A stretch of 64,000 nucleotides of DNA from Pyruvatibacter sp. HU-CL02332 (GTDB lineage: Bacteria; Pseudomonadota; Alphaproteobacteria; CGMCC-115125). The DNA is taken from assembly GCF_040362765.1 (NCBI RefSeq), contig NZ_BAABWK010000001.1, positions 1,837,501-1,901,500 of the forward strand, given 5' to 3'. Shown piece after piece: positions 1-8,417 of this stretch. The number at the start of each line of letters is the position of its first letter. Positions within the stretch are counted from its first letter, which is position 1. The position numbers were made by a program, and so were the translations under genes. The notes below the pieces were generated by a model, which was not told the DNA's origin, did not search any database, and saw only the letters and a program-made list of their open reading frames with translations.

Positions 1-1
1 G

Positions 2-1312
2 GATGATGCCACGCCCACTACCGAAATTGATTCCGGTTTTGAAGACATGTACCCGGAAGATGCGGGCTCTGATCGCTCCGGCACGGAAGCCGATGCGACA
101 CCAGCAGCCCTTGGCGGTTCCGACTGGTCATCATCCGCAGGCGGGTCTGGCGGTGGCGTTGGCGGCGACAGCGAGCTTGATCTTGAAAGTCGGCTGACCC
201 GCGACCTCACATTGCATGAACACCTGACCGAGCAACTGGACGTGGCAATCTTTGATCCTGCCAAGCGCATGATCGGACGTTTCTTGATCGATTGCGTGGA
301 TGACGCAGGCTATCTGCGCTTCGATGATCTCGAAGATGGCGTTGACGGCCTGGATGACATCGCTTCGCGCCTGGGGTCACCCCGCGAGGAGGTGGACGAA
401 GTCCTGACCGTGATGCGGGGCTTTGAGCCCACAGGCGTCATGGCGCGGTCGCTCAAGGAGTGCATGGCGCTTCAGCTTGCCGAGATGGATCATCTCGACC
501 CGGCCATGCAGTGTTTTTTGGACAATCTCGAACTGGTTGCGCGCCGTGACCTCAACCAGCTGTGCAAAGTATGTGGCGTTGATGAAGAAGACATCCGCGA
601 CATGATCGAAGAAGTGCGGTCTTTGGATCCGCGCCCGGGTCTGACCTTTGGCGGCGAGGCGGCAGCACCGGTGGTGCCTGATGTATTCGTCCGCTCCGCT
701 CAGGGTGGCGGCTGGACCGTTGAACTCAACACCGAGACATTGCCCCGCGTCCTCGTGAACCAGCAGTATTACGCAACGGTCTCAGGCGCGACCCAGAAGA
801 AAGACGACAAGCTCTACCTGTCGGACTGTCTGCAGAGCGCCAACTGGCTGGTAAAAAGCCTCGACCAGCGGGCGCGCACGATATTGAAGGTCAGCCGCGA
901 GATCGTCCGCCAGCAGGATGGTTTCTTTGCCCACGGCATTTCGCATCTGCGGCCACTCAATCTGAAGACCATTGCAGACGCCATCGAGATGCATGAGTCG
1001 ACGGTGAGTCGCGTGACCTCGAACAAGTTTATGGCGACCTCTCGCGGCGTGTTCGAGCTGAAGTATTTCTTCACATCTGCAATTTCTGCCACCGATGGCG
1101 GTGATGCGCATTCGGCTGAGGCTGTGCGCCATCGGATTCGCGAGCTGGTGGATGCAGAAAGCGCGGCAAAAATCCTGTCTGACGACAAGATTGTTGAGAT
1201 TCTCAAGCTCAGCGGCATTGATATTGCGCGGCGTACCGTGGCGAAATACCGCGAAGCCATGCACATTCCCTCATCGGTTGAACGTCGCCGGGCAAAACGT
1301 CTAAGTGCTTGA
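2..1312 (+). CDS. rpoN: RNA polymerase sigma-54 factor, C-terminal part (5' end outside window)
   Basis: Alternative sigma factor that directs RNA polymerase to -24/-12 promoters and needs an AAA+ activator. The frame is open from base 2, so the gene is cut by the window edge and about 436 residues are visible. An acidic, Gly/Ser-rich linker is followed by the core-binding domain and then the DNA-binding domain. The diagnostic RpoN box ARRTVAKYRE lies about 25 residues before the stop, followed by the basic end SSVERRRAKR. Next come hpf and ptsN, the usual alphaproteobacterial order, which supports the call. The N-terminal glutamine-rich activator-contact region is not in view. Confidence 0.97.
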   Translation, partial: DDATPTTEIDSGFEDMYPEDAGSDRSGTEADATPAALGGSDWSSSAGGSGGGVGGDSELDLESRLTRDLTLHEHLTEQLDVAIFDPAKRMIGRFLIDCVDDAGYLRFDDLEDGVDGLDDIASRLGSPREEVDEVLTVMRGFEPTGVMARSLKECMALQLAEMDHLDPAMQCFLDNLELVARRDLNQLCKVCGVDEEDIRDMIEEVRSLDPRPGLTFGGEAAAPVVPDVFVRSAQGGGWTVELNTETLPRVLVNQQYYATVSGATQKKDDKLYLSDCLQSANWLVKSLDQRARTILKVSREIVRQQDGFFAHGISHLRPLNLKTIADAIEMHESTVSRVTSNKFMATSRGVFELKYFFTSAISATDGGDAHSAEAVRHRIRELVDAESAAKILSDDKIVEILKLSGIDIARRTVAKYREAMHIPSSVERRRAKRLSA

Positions 1313-1368
1313 CAAATAAGGTTTGTTTGGTCTGGCTTTACCGTGATCCAAGGGCGTGAAACCGCGTG

Positions 1369-1397
1369 TTGACACCCCCAAGCGACCTCACTAGGGT
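1369..1397 (+). promoter_or_regulatory. Candidate sigma-70 promoter for hpf
   Basis: A perfect -35 hexamer TTGACA (1369-1374) is followed after 17 bases by TAGGGT (1392-1397) as a weaker -10. It would give a 5' leader of about 125 nt before hpf. This is motif matching only. The remaining rpoN-hpf gap shows no gene. Confidence 0.5.
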
Positions 1398-1528
1398 CCG
1401 GCGCTCGTACAGGAAAGTTGGCCTTTGAGAGGCGATTTTCGAGGAGAGGCGGGGAACCGCCGACGCGCTGCCGGCACACATGTTTGGTAGCTGCGCTTCA
1501 CAACACGACTTTTGATATTTGAGGCTCC

Positions 1529-2107
1529 ATGCAGGTTCAGGTTACCGGCAAGCATATCGATGTGGGGGACGCATTGCGGACCCACGTGACGGATCGTCTT
1601 GAGGCAGCCGCTGAGAAATATCTCGGCCGCGCCACCGACGCCCATGTGGTGTTTTCAAAAGAAGGCCACGAGTTTCAGGCTGATTGCACCGTGCGGCTTG
1701 GTCATGGCGTAGTGCTACAGACCAAGGATCGCGCGGGCGACATCTACGCGTCTTTTGATGGCGCTGCCGAAAAGATGGAAAAGCGCCTGCGCCGCCACAA
1801 GCGCCGGCTGAAGGACCACCACGCAGAAGGCCGCCAGGCACCGGAAGAAATTGAACTCCCCGCCCGCGTGCTGGCCGGTGAAGCGGAAGAACACGATGCG
1901 GCTGACGGGTCAGATGACCAGCCCATCATCATTGCTGAAACCACGACCAAACTTCAGCGTCTGTCAGTTGGTGAAGCTGTCATGCGCATGGATTTGGCCG
2001 ACGCGCCCTTCCTGCTGTTCAAGGCAGGCGAGGCGGGTGACGTGAACATGGTGTATCGCCGCGACGACGGGAACATCGGTTGGGTGGAACTCGGCAGCAA
2101 AGGCTGA
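1529..2107 (+). CDS. hpf: Ribosome hibernation promoting factor, long form
   Basis: Binds the 30S decoding region in stationary phase or starvation and, in its long form, promotes 100S ribosome dimers through its C-terminal domain. At 192 residues it is the long type. Residues 1-110 form the RaiA/HPF domain (starts MQVQVTGKHIDVGDAL, with a basic RLRRHKRRLK helix). An acidic linker leads to a C-terminal domain of about 60 residues (KLQRLSVGEAVMRMDL, then PFLLFKAG and VVYRR-like segments). It sits between rpoN and ptsN with its own candidate promoter. Confidence 0.95.
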   Translation: MQVQVTGKHIDVGDALRTHVTDRLEAAAEKYLGRATDAHVVFSKEGHEFQADCTVRLGHGVVLQTKDRAGDIYASFDGAAEKMEKRLRRHKRRLKDHHAEGRQAPEEIELPARVLAGEAEEHDAADGSDDQPIIIAETTTKLQRLSVGEAVMRMDLADAPFLLFKAGEAGDVNMVYRRDDGNIGWVELGSKG

Positions 2108-2169
2108 CCGGCACCTGTAACGCGCGCGGGTTCGACGCAATCGACCGTGCAGGATTTTGATTTTTTGCA

Positions 2170-2178
2170 TGCTATGAT
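2170..2178 (+). promoter_or_regulatory. Extended -10 element before ptsN
   Basis: TGC followed by TATGAT (2173-2178) is an extended -10 pattern 38 bases before the ptsN start. No good -35 is visible 17 bases upstream, which extended -10 promoters do not require. Motif evidence only. Confidence 0.35.
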
Positions 2179-2216
2179 GCCGGTTCGGCTGGGGGCATGC
2201 CATTCAGGGACGTGAC

Positions 2217-2681
2217 ATGGATCTTTCAGATCTTTTGGCGGCCGACCGTGTATTTGCAAGCCTGCATGCAGGCAGCAAAAAGCAGGTGCTTCAGGACCTG
2301 GCCGCACGCGCCAGCGAAGCCAGCGGTATTGATGCGCGAGTCATTTTCGACGCGTTGATTGAGCGCGAACGCCTGGGCTCAACCGGTGTCGGCCATGGCA
2401 TTGCCATTCCTCATGCCCGTCTGTCGGAGATGACGCAGCTTGAAGGCTTCTTCGCGCGTCTTGAAACATCCATCGAGTTTGATGCTGTCGACGACGAGCC
2501 GGTGGACCTGGTGTTCCTATTGCTCGTGCCTGAAGAATCCGGTGCTGACCATCTCAAGGCACTGGCCCGTATTTCGCGCCTGCTGCGCAACGAAGGCGTC
2601 ACCAATAGCCTGCGCAACGCCAGTTCTGCGGACGAAATCTACCAGACATTGACGCGCCCGGCTGAAAGCCACGCGGCCTAG
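2217..2681 (+). CDS. ptsN: PTS IIA-like nitrogen regulatory protein (EIIA-Ntr)
   Basis: Terminal phosphoacceptor of the nitrogen-related phosphotransferase system. It regulates potassium transport and nitrogen/carbon signalling by protein contacts rather than by sugar transport. The 154 residues match the family length. The phosphorylated histidine is H66 in GHGIAIPHARL, and the fold continues through EPVDLVFLLLVPE to the C-terminal helix. It lies third in the rpoN-hpf-ptsN cluster. No sugar permease is nearby. Confidence 0.96.
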   Translation: MDLSDLLAADRVFASLHAGSKKQVLQDLAARASEASGIDARVIFDALIERERLGSTGVGHGIAIPHARLSEMTQLEGFFARLETSIEFDAVDDEPVDLVFLLLVPEESGADHLKALARISRLLRNEGVTNSLRNASSADEIYQTLTRPAESHAA

Positions 2682-2715
2682 CAGGCCCTTCACCTGAAAC
2701 TCAATGATTGTGCGA

Positions 2716-2985
2716 CTAGTGGACGCTGACCGGGTCCAGGTCGTACTGACGTGCGCCGGCAAAAGCCGCATCGCGGTCATCAACGATGGCCATGCGTGTG
2801 CCATCAGCGGCGTGCACCGCAAAGAAGCGAGCATCAGTGGGGATGTCCGTTTCATCGCCCACAACATCGCGCACCGCATCCGGTCCAACTTCGCGGACAT
2901 AGACGGTCTTGGGTGCGCCGAAGGCGGCGAAATCCTGGCTGCTCATGGGCGCCAGCAAATCTACGAACCGTGTTTCATTATTCAT
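2716..2985 (-). CDS. DUF1150 family protein
   Basis: Small (89 aa) alphaproteobacterial protein of unknown function, commonly found beside a small heat-shock protein gene, as here. It starts MNNETRFVDLL after an AGGAG ribosome site 8 bases upstream, and carries the family-like segment ALRAV-type beta strands around VYVREV and FFAVHAADGTRMAIVDDRDAAF. The spacing of 29 bases behind hsp20 indicates co-transcription. A role in heat or protein stress is inferred from position only. Confidence 0.8.
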   Translation of the reverse strand: MNNETRFVDLLAPMSSQDFAAFGAPKTVYVREVGPDAVRDVVGDETDIPTDARFFAVHAADGTRMAIVDDRDAAFAGARQYDLDPVSVH

Positions 2986-3014
2986 CGTGTGTACTCCTAT
3001 ACGCCTGCCTCTGG

Positions 3015-3521
3015 TTAGACGGCAGTCTTTGCGGGCACTGATACTTCTTGTGCATTGATTTCTTTCGCGTCGCGGGCCCTGTCATCCGTGTTCGACGAAC
3101 CAATCTCGATCCGCCGAGCTGTCTGGCTGGGTTCCGGTTTAACGAGGTCGATGCTCAGCAATCCGTTTTCCAGATCCGCCGTCTCAACATCTAGGCCGTC
3201 AGCGAGAACAAACACCCGCACGAACTGCCGGGCAGCAATGCCGCGATGGAGGAAGGCGCGATCTTCGTCCTCGGTCTGCTTGCCCTTGATGATGAGTTCA
3301 TTGCCTTCAACGGTGACAGACAGCTCGTCGCGGGTGAACCCGGCGACAGCCAGCGTGATGCGGAAGTGATGCACACCACTTTCGCCCTCTACCGGAGAGG
3401 TCTGTTCGATGTTGAATGGTGGATAGCCTTCATTTGAAAGCCGTCCGACCCGGTCCAGAAGCTGCTCAAGCCCGTCAAAGCCCAACAACAGCGGATGGGT
3501 AAAAGAAGTAACCCGTGTCAT
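3015..3521 (-). CDS. Hsp20 family small heat-shock protein (IbpA-like)
   Basis: ATP-independent chaperone that holds unfolding proteins in oligomers. The 168 residues comprise an N-terminal arm (FTHPLLLGFDGLEQLLDRV), an alpha-crystallin domain at about residues 40-135 containing the signature ENGLLSIDL, and a C-terminal tail. Family tails usually carry an I-x-I motif, and RRIEIG fits it. It is followed by the DUF1150 gene. The ribosome site is weak (AGGGC), and the start codon sits just after a possible hairpin, so translation could be temperature controlled. Confidence 0.93.
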   Translation of the reverse strand: MTRVTSFTHPLLLGFDGLEQLLDRVGRLSNEGYPPFNIEQTSPVEGESGVHHFRITLAVAGFTRDELSVTVEGNELIIKGKQTEDEDRAFLHRGIAARQFVRVFVLADGLDVETADLENGLLSIDLVKPEPSQTARRIEIGSSNTDDRARDAKEINAQEVSVPAKTAV

Positions 3522-3526
3522 AGCCC

Positions 3527-3551
3527 AAAGCCCTCATACAAAAGCGGCTTT
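3527..3551 (-). promoter_or_regulatory. Possible RNA hairpin at the hsp20 start
   Basis: On the + strand AAAGCC (3527-3532) pairs with GGCTTT (3546-3551) over a 13-nt loop, ending five bases before the hsp20 ATG. In the transcript it would partly occlude the ribosome site. A ROSE-type thermometer is possible but the characteristic ROSE anti-SD motif is not evident. Confidence 0.25.
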
Positions 3552-3739
3552 TCTCAAGGGTCAGTCCGGTTTTTGGCCGCAAACCAACCCATCCGACCCC
3601 AGTATGGGCATCGGACACTTAATAAATGGGGCGCAAACCGTCCAAGATCAAGATGTTGGGCGGTTCACTGGATCTGAAGTCGTTTGCAAAACAGACTGCT
3701 TTGTTTGGCTGACTGGATGAGGTCGCATATAAGCAACGA

Positions 3740-4348
3740 ATGGCAAGTGAAAAGATCCCCGTCCGCAATGAAGAGCGCACCGAGCGGATGCGCGCACGGC
3801 TGCTGGATGCCACTCTTGATGTCATCCTCAAGGAAGGATGGGCCAAGGCCAGTACGCCCAAAATATGCAAACAGGCTGGCGTCTCGCGCGGTGCGCAGAC
3901 ACATCATTTTCCTACAAAGGCGTCTCTTCTGGCAGCCGCGCTGGATTGGCGCGCGGGCCAGTATGAGAAGAAGATTGTAGAGCGTTTGGCGGCCGGTGAG
4001 GGGCATGAAAGAACCCTCCGAGCGCTGCTCGACGGCATTTGGGAAGCGATGCTTGATGATCGCTTCATTCAAACCGGCATGGAGGCCATGGTCGCTGCAC
4101 GCACTGATCCCGAGTTGCGGGCGTTGCTGGCGCGACACGACACGGACGCTGTGCGGTCCATGCGTGACATGGCCGATGACATTGGTGCGGATCCGCTGAC
4201 TTTGGCCCGCGTAAAGGACGCTATTGAGCTCAGCGTCTACCTGTTTCGTGGCCTTGTGGTCCAGCGCGGCGTTCACGATGACCCGAAGTTTAGGCGCGAC
4301 CTTTATGACAAGTGGTGTGCACTTGTGGAGGACGCCCTGGCAGATTGA
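3740..4348 (+). CDS. TetR/AcrR family transcriptional regulator
   Basis: Probable one-domain repressor of 202 residues. The N-terminal helix-turn-helix spans about residues 17-60 (TRARLLDATLDVILKEGW, then ICKQAGVSRGAQTHHFPTKASLL); the rest is an all-helical ligand-binding domain with no sign of its effector. It ends exactly where the convergent serine hydrolase gene ends (TGATCA at 4346-4351 carries both stops). A TATAAG -10-like box sits just before the start. Its target is unknown; the SnoaL-hydrolase pair or the molybdopterin gene next door are candidates by position. Confidence 0.9.
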   Translation: MASEKIPVRNEERTERMRARLLDATLDVILKEGWAKASTPKICKQAGVSRGAQTHHFPTKASLLAAALDWRAGQYEKKIVERLAAGEGHERTLRALLDGIWEAMLDDRFIQTGMEAMVAARTDPELRALLARHDTDAVRSMRDMADDIGADPLTLARVKDAIELSVYLFRGLVVQRGVHDDPKFRRDLYDKWCALVEDALAD

Positions 4349-5503
4349 TCAGTCCAGTTGCGCGGCGACCGCACGCAGGAATTCGACAGTTTCCATCTCA
4401 CGATTGGCCGCTTCTTCAGGCGAGGTACCGTAAGCGCGGTTCGCCGACAGCTTGACGATCACGGCATCCCGTGACGGATCGACGAACACAAATTGGTTGT
4501 AGACCCCAATGGCTGAAAACTCTCCCCGATCTCCTGCGGGTACCCACCATTGATCACCATAGCCAAGAGGCAGGACGTGCCCACCAACGATCACGTTGCC
4601 AGCCTGCTGATGCTCGCCCGTCGGTGTTATTGAAGAGGTGACCCATTCCGCTGGCAGGATCTGATGATCACCAAACCGCCCATTGTTGCGGAACAGCTCG
4701 CCGATTTTTGCAAAGTCTCTGGCGGTCATGCACAAGCCTCCCAGCGCGAGTTCCCGGCCTGCTATATCCAGAAGCCAGTAGCTCGAGCGGGTCATGCCAA
4801 GAGGCACACAGAGTTTCTGCTGCATGTACTGAGCAATATCACGGCCGGTGGCGCATGCCAGCAGCATGCCGAGCGCCTGCGTATCGGCAGAATTATACTG
4901 ACACAGCGAACCGGGCGCGCGCTCGTGCTGCATGCCTGCAACGAAATCATCCAGAGTACTGGCGCCAGCCATTACCGCGCTTAGTTTGTGAACGTCCGCA
5001 TCCGGATCACTATAGTCCTCACTCCAGCGGGCACCGGAAGACATGGCCAGCACATGACGTATGGGCACGCCGTCATACGCAGAGCCGGTTAGCCGGGGAA
5101 CATAGTTGCTGATGGGATCATCGACAGACTGGATGAGGCCTTCATTAAAGGCGATGCCAACCAAAGCCGAGATGAAGCTTTTTGCCATTGACCATGAAAT
5201 CCAGGCCACGTCACGGCCGCCTGTGAGGTAGTAGTCTTCAAATCGCACTTCACCTTTGTGGAGGACCAGTAGAGCGCTGGTGTCTGTTTCGTTCATGAAC
5301 GCCGCTACGGAGCGCGACACGCCTTCAAATGTAAAACTCTCCGGCAGTTTTATTACAGGTCCGTCAGGCCATTCGACTGGGTTTTCAGCAGCTTCCATTT
5401 TGCGAGATGGAAACAGGTCCATCATCCGCTGGAAGTTTTCGTGCTGAGGTACACCTGTATAGAGGCCTAGGTCAGACCCTTGGGCTGAAGACGTATCCGA
5501 CAT
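4349..5503 (-). CDS. Serine hydrolase, class C beta-lactamase fold
   Basis: Esterase/amidase-type hydrolase of the beta-lactamase/penicillin-binding fold (384 aa), like EstB or 6-aminohexanoate-dimer hydrolase. The S-x-x-K motif is S105-M-A-K108 (WISWSMAKSF) and the Y-x-N-like motif is Y203-N-S. No signal peptide is visible, so it is probably cytoplasmic and unlikely to be an antibiotic resistance enzyme. An AAGGAAAA ribosome site precedes the start. It is the second gene after the SnoaL-like gene (26-base gap). Substrate unknown. Confidence 0.88.
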   Translation of the reverse strand: MSDTSSAQGSDLGLYTGVPQHENFQRMMDLFPSRKMEAAENPVEWPDGPVIKLPESFTFEGVSRSVAAFMNETDTSALLVLHKGEVRFEDYYLTGGRDVAWISWSMAKSFISALVGIAFNEGLIQSVDDPISNYVPRLTGSAYDGVPIRHVLAMSSGARWSEDYSDPDADVHKLSAVMAGASTLDDFVAGMQHERAPGSLCQYNSADTQALGMLLACATGRDIAQYMQQKLCVPLGMTRSSYWLLDIAGRELALGGLCMTARDFAKIGELFRNNGRFGDHQILPAEWVTSSITPTGEHQQAGNVIVGGHVLPLGYGDQWWVPAGDRGEFSAIGVYNQFVFVDPSRDAVIVKLSANRAYGTSPEEAANREMETVEFLRAVAAQLD

Positions 5504-5529
5504 GGGTTTTCCTTTGCCAGCGACCTACG

Positions 5530-5961
5530 CTAGGCGGCTTCGGTCTCTGCGGATGGGATCAGACCCAGCTGCGTGTACATGGTGAAAGTGTCACTCAGGC
5601 CTGTCTGTTTGACGATTTTGCCATCGCGTACTTCGCAGATCGTAATGTCGCGTGCGTCGACGGTTTTGTTTGTCGGCGGAATTCCAAACAATTCTCCTCG
5701 GTGTGTGCCTCGTACCCGCAGGCAGACGACAACCTTGTCGCCTTGCGCAATCAAGTCTTCCACCTCTTCGGTATAGTCCGGAAAGGCAGACCGCATCAGC
5801 GTGGCATAGGCTTTGACACCATCGACTCCGGACCCCCAGGCGTCGCCCATGGGATAGTCCGCTGTGTAGTCGTCCCCATAGAACTCGCCGACCCGGTCAA
5901 TTTCGAAGTCATTCCAGACTGTCTGACAGGCCTTTCGGACAATTTGTTCCGGCGTTTTCAT
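5530..5961 (-). CDS. SnoaL-like / nuclear transport factor 2-like protein
   Basis: Small 143-residue alpha+beta barrel protein of the SnoaL ester-cyclase/NTF2-like type. Features are the N-terminal helix EQIVRKACQTVWN, the segment FYGDDYTADYP, and the strand pair around VEDLIAQGDKVVVCLRVRGTH with the typical F-G-I-P-P turn. Members include cyclases, dehydratases and non-catalytic binders, so no reaction is assigned. It leads a two-gene operon with the serine hydrolase and diverges from the molybdopterin oxidoreductase at 6114. Confidence 0.8.
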   Translation of the reverse strand: MKTPEQIVRKACQTVWNDFEIDRVGEFYGDDYTADYPMGDAWGSGVDGVKAYATLMRSAFPDYTEEVEDLIAQGDKVVVCLRVRGTHRGELFGIPPTNKTVDARDITICEVRDGKIVKQTGLSDTFTMYTQLGLIPSAETEAA

Positions 5962-5981
5962 GATGCTGGGTCCCCTTTTAG

Positions 5982-5997
5982 TGTTTCAATAGAAACA
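5982..5997. promoter_or_regulatory. Operator-like inverted repeat, TGTTTC-N4-GAAACA
   Basis: Perfect 6-bp arms TGTTTC (5982-5987) and GAAACA (5992-5997) lie 20 bases upstream of the SnoaL-like start in the divergent interval to the molybdopterin gene. The arm length and spacing suit a dimeric repressor of TetR or related type; the TetR gene at 3740 is the nearest candidate. Confidence 0.45.
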
Positions 5998-6072
5998 GGC
6001 TGACCTGTTTGTTTATAGATGTCAACCAACTGCGGAGTGCGGTTTTCCTTTGGCGAAACGTATTTTTTGCCA

Positions 6073-6102
6073 TAGGGTTTTAAAAAGAAACGGACCCTTT
6101 GG
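6073..6102 (+). promoter_or_regulatory. Shared 30-bp upstream element, copy 1
   Basis: The segment from TAGGGTTTTAAA (6073) through GAAACGGACCCTTTGG (ends 6102) lies just upstream of the molybdopterin oxidoreductase start and overlaps its ribosome site. A closely similar segment occurs at 12851-12879. The ends AGGGT and ACCCT are inverted, suggesting a protein-binding site. Confidence 0.45.
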
Positions 6103-6113
6103 AGGCTAGGCAG

Positions 6114-8417
6114 ATGGCGGACGCGGCAAAAAGCGAGTGGATGAGCACGGCGTGCAACCTGTGTTACGCCAATTGCGGCATTCAGGTGCAGGTGGGCGGC
6201 GAAGGCGACCGTCACATCACGCGGGTGAAGGGCGACAAGAACCACCCGGCCTCACGCGGCTATACCTGCAACAAGGCCCTGCAGATTGACTATTACGTCA
6301 ACGGCAAGGACCGGCTCACAGCCCCCTTGCGCCGCCGCGAAGACGGCACCTTTGAAGAGATCGACTGGGACACAGCGATTTCAGAGGTCGCCACCAAGAT
6401 GGCGGCAATCCGCGACGAACACGGCGGCGACAAGATTTTCCGCTATGGCGGCGGTGGCCAGGGCAACCATCTCGGCGGCGCCTATTTCTCCAGCGTCCGC
6501 GCGGCGCTGGGCATGAAATATCAGACCAACGCCTTGGCGCAGGAAAAGACCGGCATGGCCTGGGTCATGGGGCGCATGTTCGGTGCAAATGTGCACGGTG
6601 AAGTGCATGACGCGCAGGCCGTTGTCATCATTGGTAAGAACCCGTGGCAGTCCAATGGCTATCAGCGGGCGCGCGTCATGATCCGCCAGATCGCCAAGGA
6701 CGAAAATCGTTCTCTCATCGTCATTGACCCTCGGCGCTCTGAGTCGGCTGAATTTGCTGACTATCATCTGGCTGTGAAACCGGGGCGCGACAGCTGGTGC
6801 CTGTCCGCCATGATTGCCCACATCATCCAGTCGGATCTGGTGCCGGAGGACTGGCACACGGACCACACCACAGGCCTCGATGCAGTCCGCGCGCGCTTTC
6901 AAGGCATTGATGTTGATGCGTATGCGGAATATGCCGGGATCGAGCCTGCCCTCCTCAAAGAAGCGGCTGAAGCGGTCGGCAAGGCAGAGACGGCTGCAAG
7001 TTATGAAGACATCGGTCTTCAGATGGCACCGCACTCAACACTCAATTCCTATCTGAACAATCTGCTGATGATGGTCACGGGCAATTTCGGCAAGCCCCAC
7101 ACCATGGCGCCGTTGACCCAGCTCGTCGGGCCGTTCTTTGGCTTTGATGACGTGGGTGAGGCGGACGACGAGGGGTATGAGCAGGACTACCGCAAGTCTC
7201 CTGTAACCGGCGCGCGCATCGTGTCGGGTCTGGTGCCCTGTAACACCGTGCCCGATGAAATTCTCACCGACCATCCCAATCGCTATCGCGCCATGTGGAT
7301 TGAGAGCGGCAACCCGGCCCACTCCATGGCGGACAGCACCAAGTGGCGCGAGGCATTGCGTGCGCTTGACCTGGTCGTGGTGATGGATGTGGCCATGACG
7401 GAAACCGCGCGTGAAGCAGACTATGTGCTGCCGTCGCCGAGCCAGTACGAAAAATGGGAAGCGACATTCTTCAACTTTGAGTTCCCAAAGAACGTGCATC
7501 ACTTGCGTCCGCCGGTTCTAAAGCCGATTGGCAATGTCCTGCCGGAACCCGAAATTCACGCCCGCATTGTGGATGCGCTGGGTGTTATTGATGCAGCTGA
7601 GCTGGCCCCCCTCAAAGACGCCGCCAAGAATGGCCTTGAGGCGTATTCCGCAGCCGCAATGGACTATCTGGGCGCCAATCCCGGCAGTTTCAAATATCTG
7701 AGCTACATTCTGTATCGCACCATGGGGGCAGCCTTGCCCGAAGGTGCAGAGGCCGCAGCACTCTATTGGGGCGCGACCCAGCGATACGCAATGGCAAACG
7801 AGAAATCACTGCGCCAGGCGGGCTTTGAGGGGGAAGGGCCGGAACTGGCGCTCAACCTGTTCAAGGCAATACTCAACGGTCACTCAGGCGTGGTGTTTGC
7901 GGAAGACAACATCGAGGACTCGTTTGAAAAGCTGCGCCACGCAGATAACCGCATCCATCTCAACGTCGCTGAAATGCTGGACGAAGTGGCCGGCCTGTCA
8001 GACATGCAGGACCTGGTTGAAGCTGGAGACGATTACGACTTTGTGCTGGCGGCCGGTGAGCGGCGCTCATACACGGCCAACACGATCATTCGTGATCCCG
8101 AGTGGCGCAAGAGCAACGACGCGATCTCTATGGCCGTGCATCCGGACGATGCCATTGGTGCCGGCATCAAGGACGGCGGCAAGGCAAAGGTCGTCACAGA
8201 AGCCGGTGAAGCCGAAGTGTTGGTGGCCTATGACGACCGCATGCGCGAAGGAACACTTTCGCTGCCAAACGGGCTTGGGCTCCTCTATCCCAATGCTCAG
8301 GGTAAGGATGAATTGCAAGGTGTGTCGGTCAACGAGCTGACGTCACTCGAGAACAAAGACAAGTTCTTCGGCACGCCACACCACAAGTTTGTACCCGCGA
8401 GGCTGGAAGCCATCTAG
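6114..8417 (+). CDS. Molybdopterin-dependent oxidoreductase (DMSO reductase family) 1
   Basis: Catalytic subunit of the MopB family (767 aa), carrying a bis-MGD cofactor and one 4Fe-4S cluster. The cluster site is C14-x2-C17-x3-C21 ... C52, with K54 two residues later as in electron-transferring members. No Tat signal is present, so it is cytoplasmic. The ATG at 6114 follows GGAGG (6101-6105) at ideal spacing, so the upstream TTG is not used. No iron-sulfur or membrane partner subunit is adjacent. Near residues 137-145 (ALAQEKTG), where a Cys often ligates Mo, no Cys is seen. Substrate unknown. Its stop overlaps that of the convergent DUF2855 gene. Confidence 0.92.
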   Translation: MADAAKSEWMSTACNLCYANCGIQVQVGGEGDRHITRVKGDKNHPASRGYTCNKALQIDYYVNGKDRLTAPLRRREDGTFEEIDWDTAISEVATKMAAIRDEHGGDKIFRYGGGGQGNHLGGAYFSSVRAALGMKYQTNALAQEKTGMAWVMGRMFGANVHGEVHDAQAVVIIGKNPWQSNGYQRARVMIRQIAKDENRSLIVIDPRRSESAEFADYHLAVKPGRDSWCLSAMIAHIIQSDLVPEDWHTDHTTGLDAVRARFQGIDVDAYAEYAGIEPALLKEAAEAVGKAETAASYEDIGLQMAPHSTLNSYLNNLLMMVTGNFGKPHTMAPLTQLVGPFFGFDDVGEADDEGYEQDYRKSPVTGARIVSGLVPCNTVPDEILTDHPNRYRAMWIESGNPAHSMADSTKWREALRALDLVVVMDVAMTETAREADYVLPSPSQYEKWEATFFNFEFPKNVHHLRPPVLKPIGNVLPEPEIHARIVDALGVIDAAELAPLKDAAKNGLEAYSAAAMDYLGANPGSFKYLSYILYRTMGAALPEGAEAAALYWGATQRYAMANEKSLRQAGFEGEGPELALNLFKAILNGHSGVVFAEDNIEDSFEKLRHADNRIHLNVAEMLDEVAGLSDMQDLVEAGDDYDFVLAAGERRSYTANTIIRDPEWRKSNDAISMAVHPDDAIGAGIKDGGKAKVVTEAGEAEVLVAYDDRMREGTLSLPNGLGLLYPNAQGKDELQGVSVNELTSLENKDKFFGTPHHKFVPARLEAI

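Noticed and set aside
4349-5503. Beta-lactamase resistance gene
   Set aside because: The S-x-x-K/Y-x-N fold is there, but there is no signal peptide and it pairs with a SnoaL-like gene; an esterase/amidase is more likely.
6099-6113. TTG start of molybdopterin oxidoreductase 1
   Set aside because: The ribosome site GGAGG lies after it and is correctly placed for ATG 6114.
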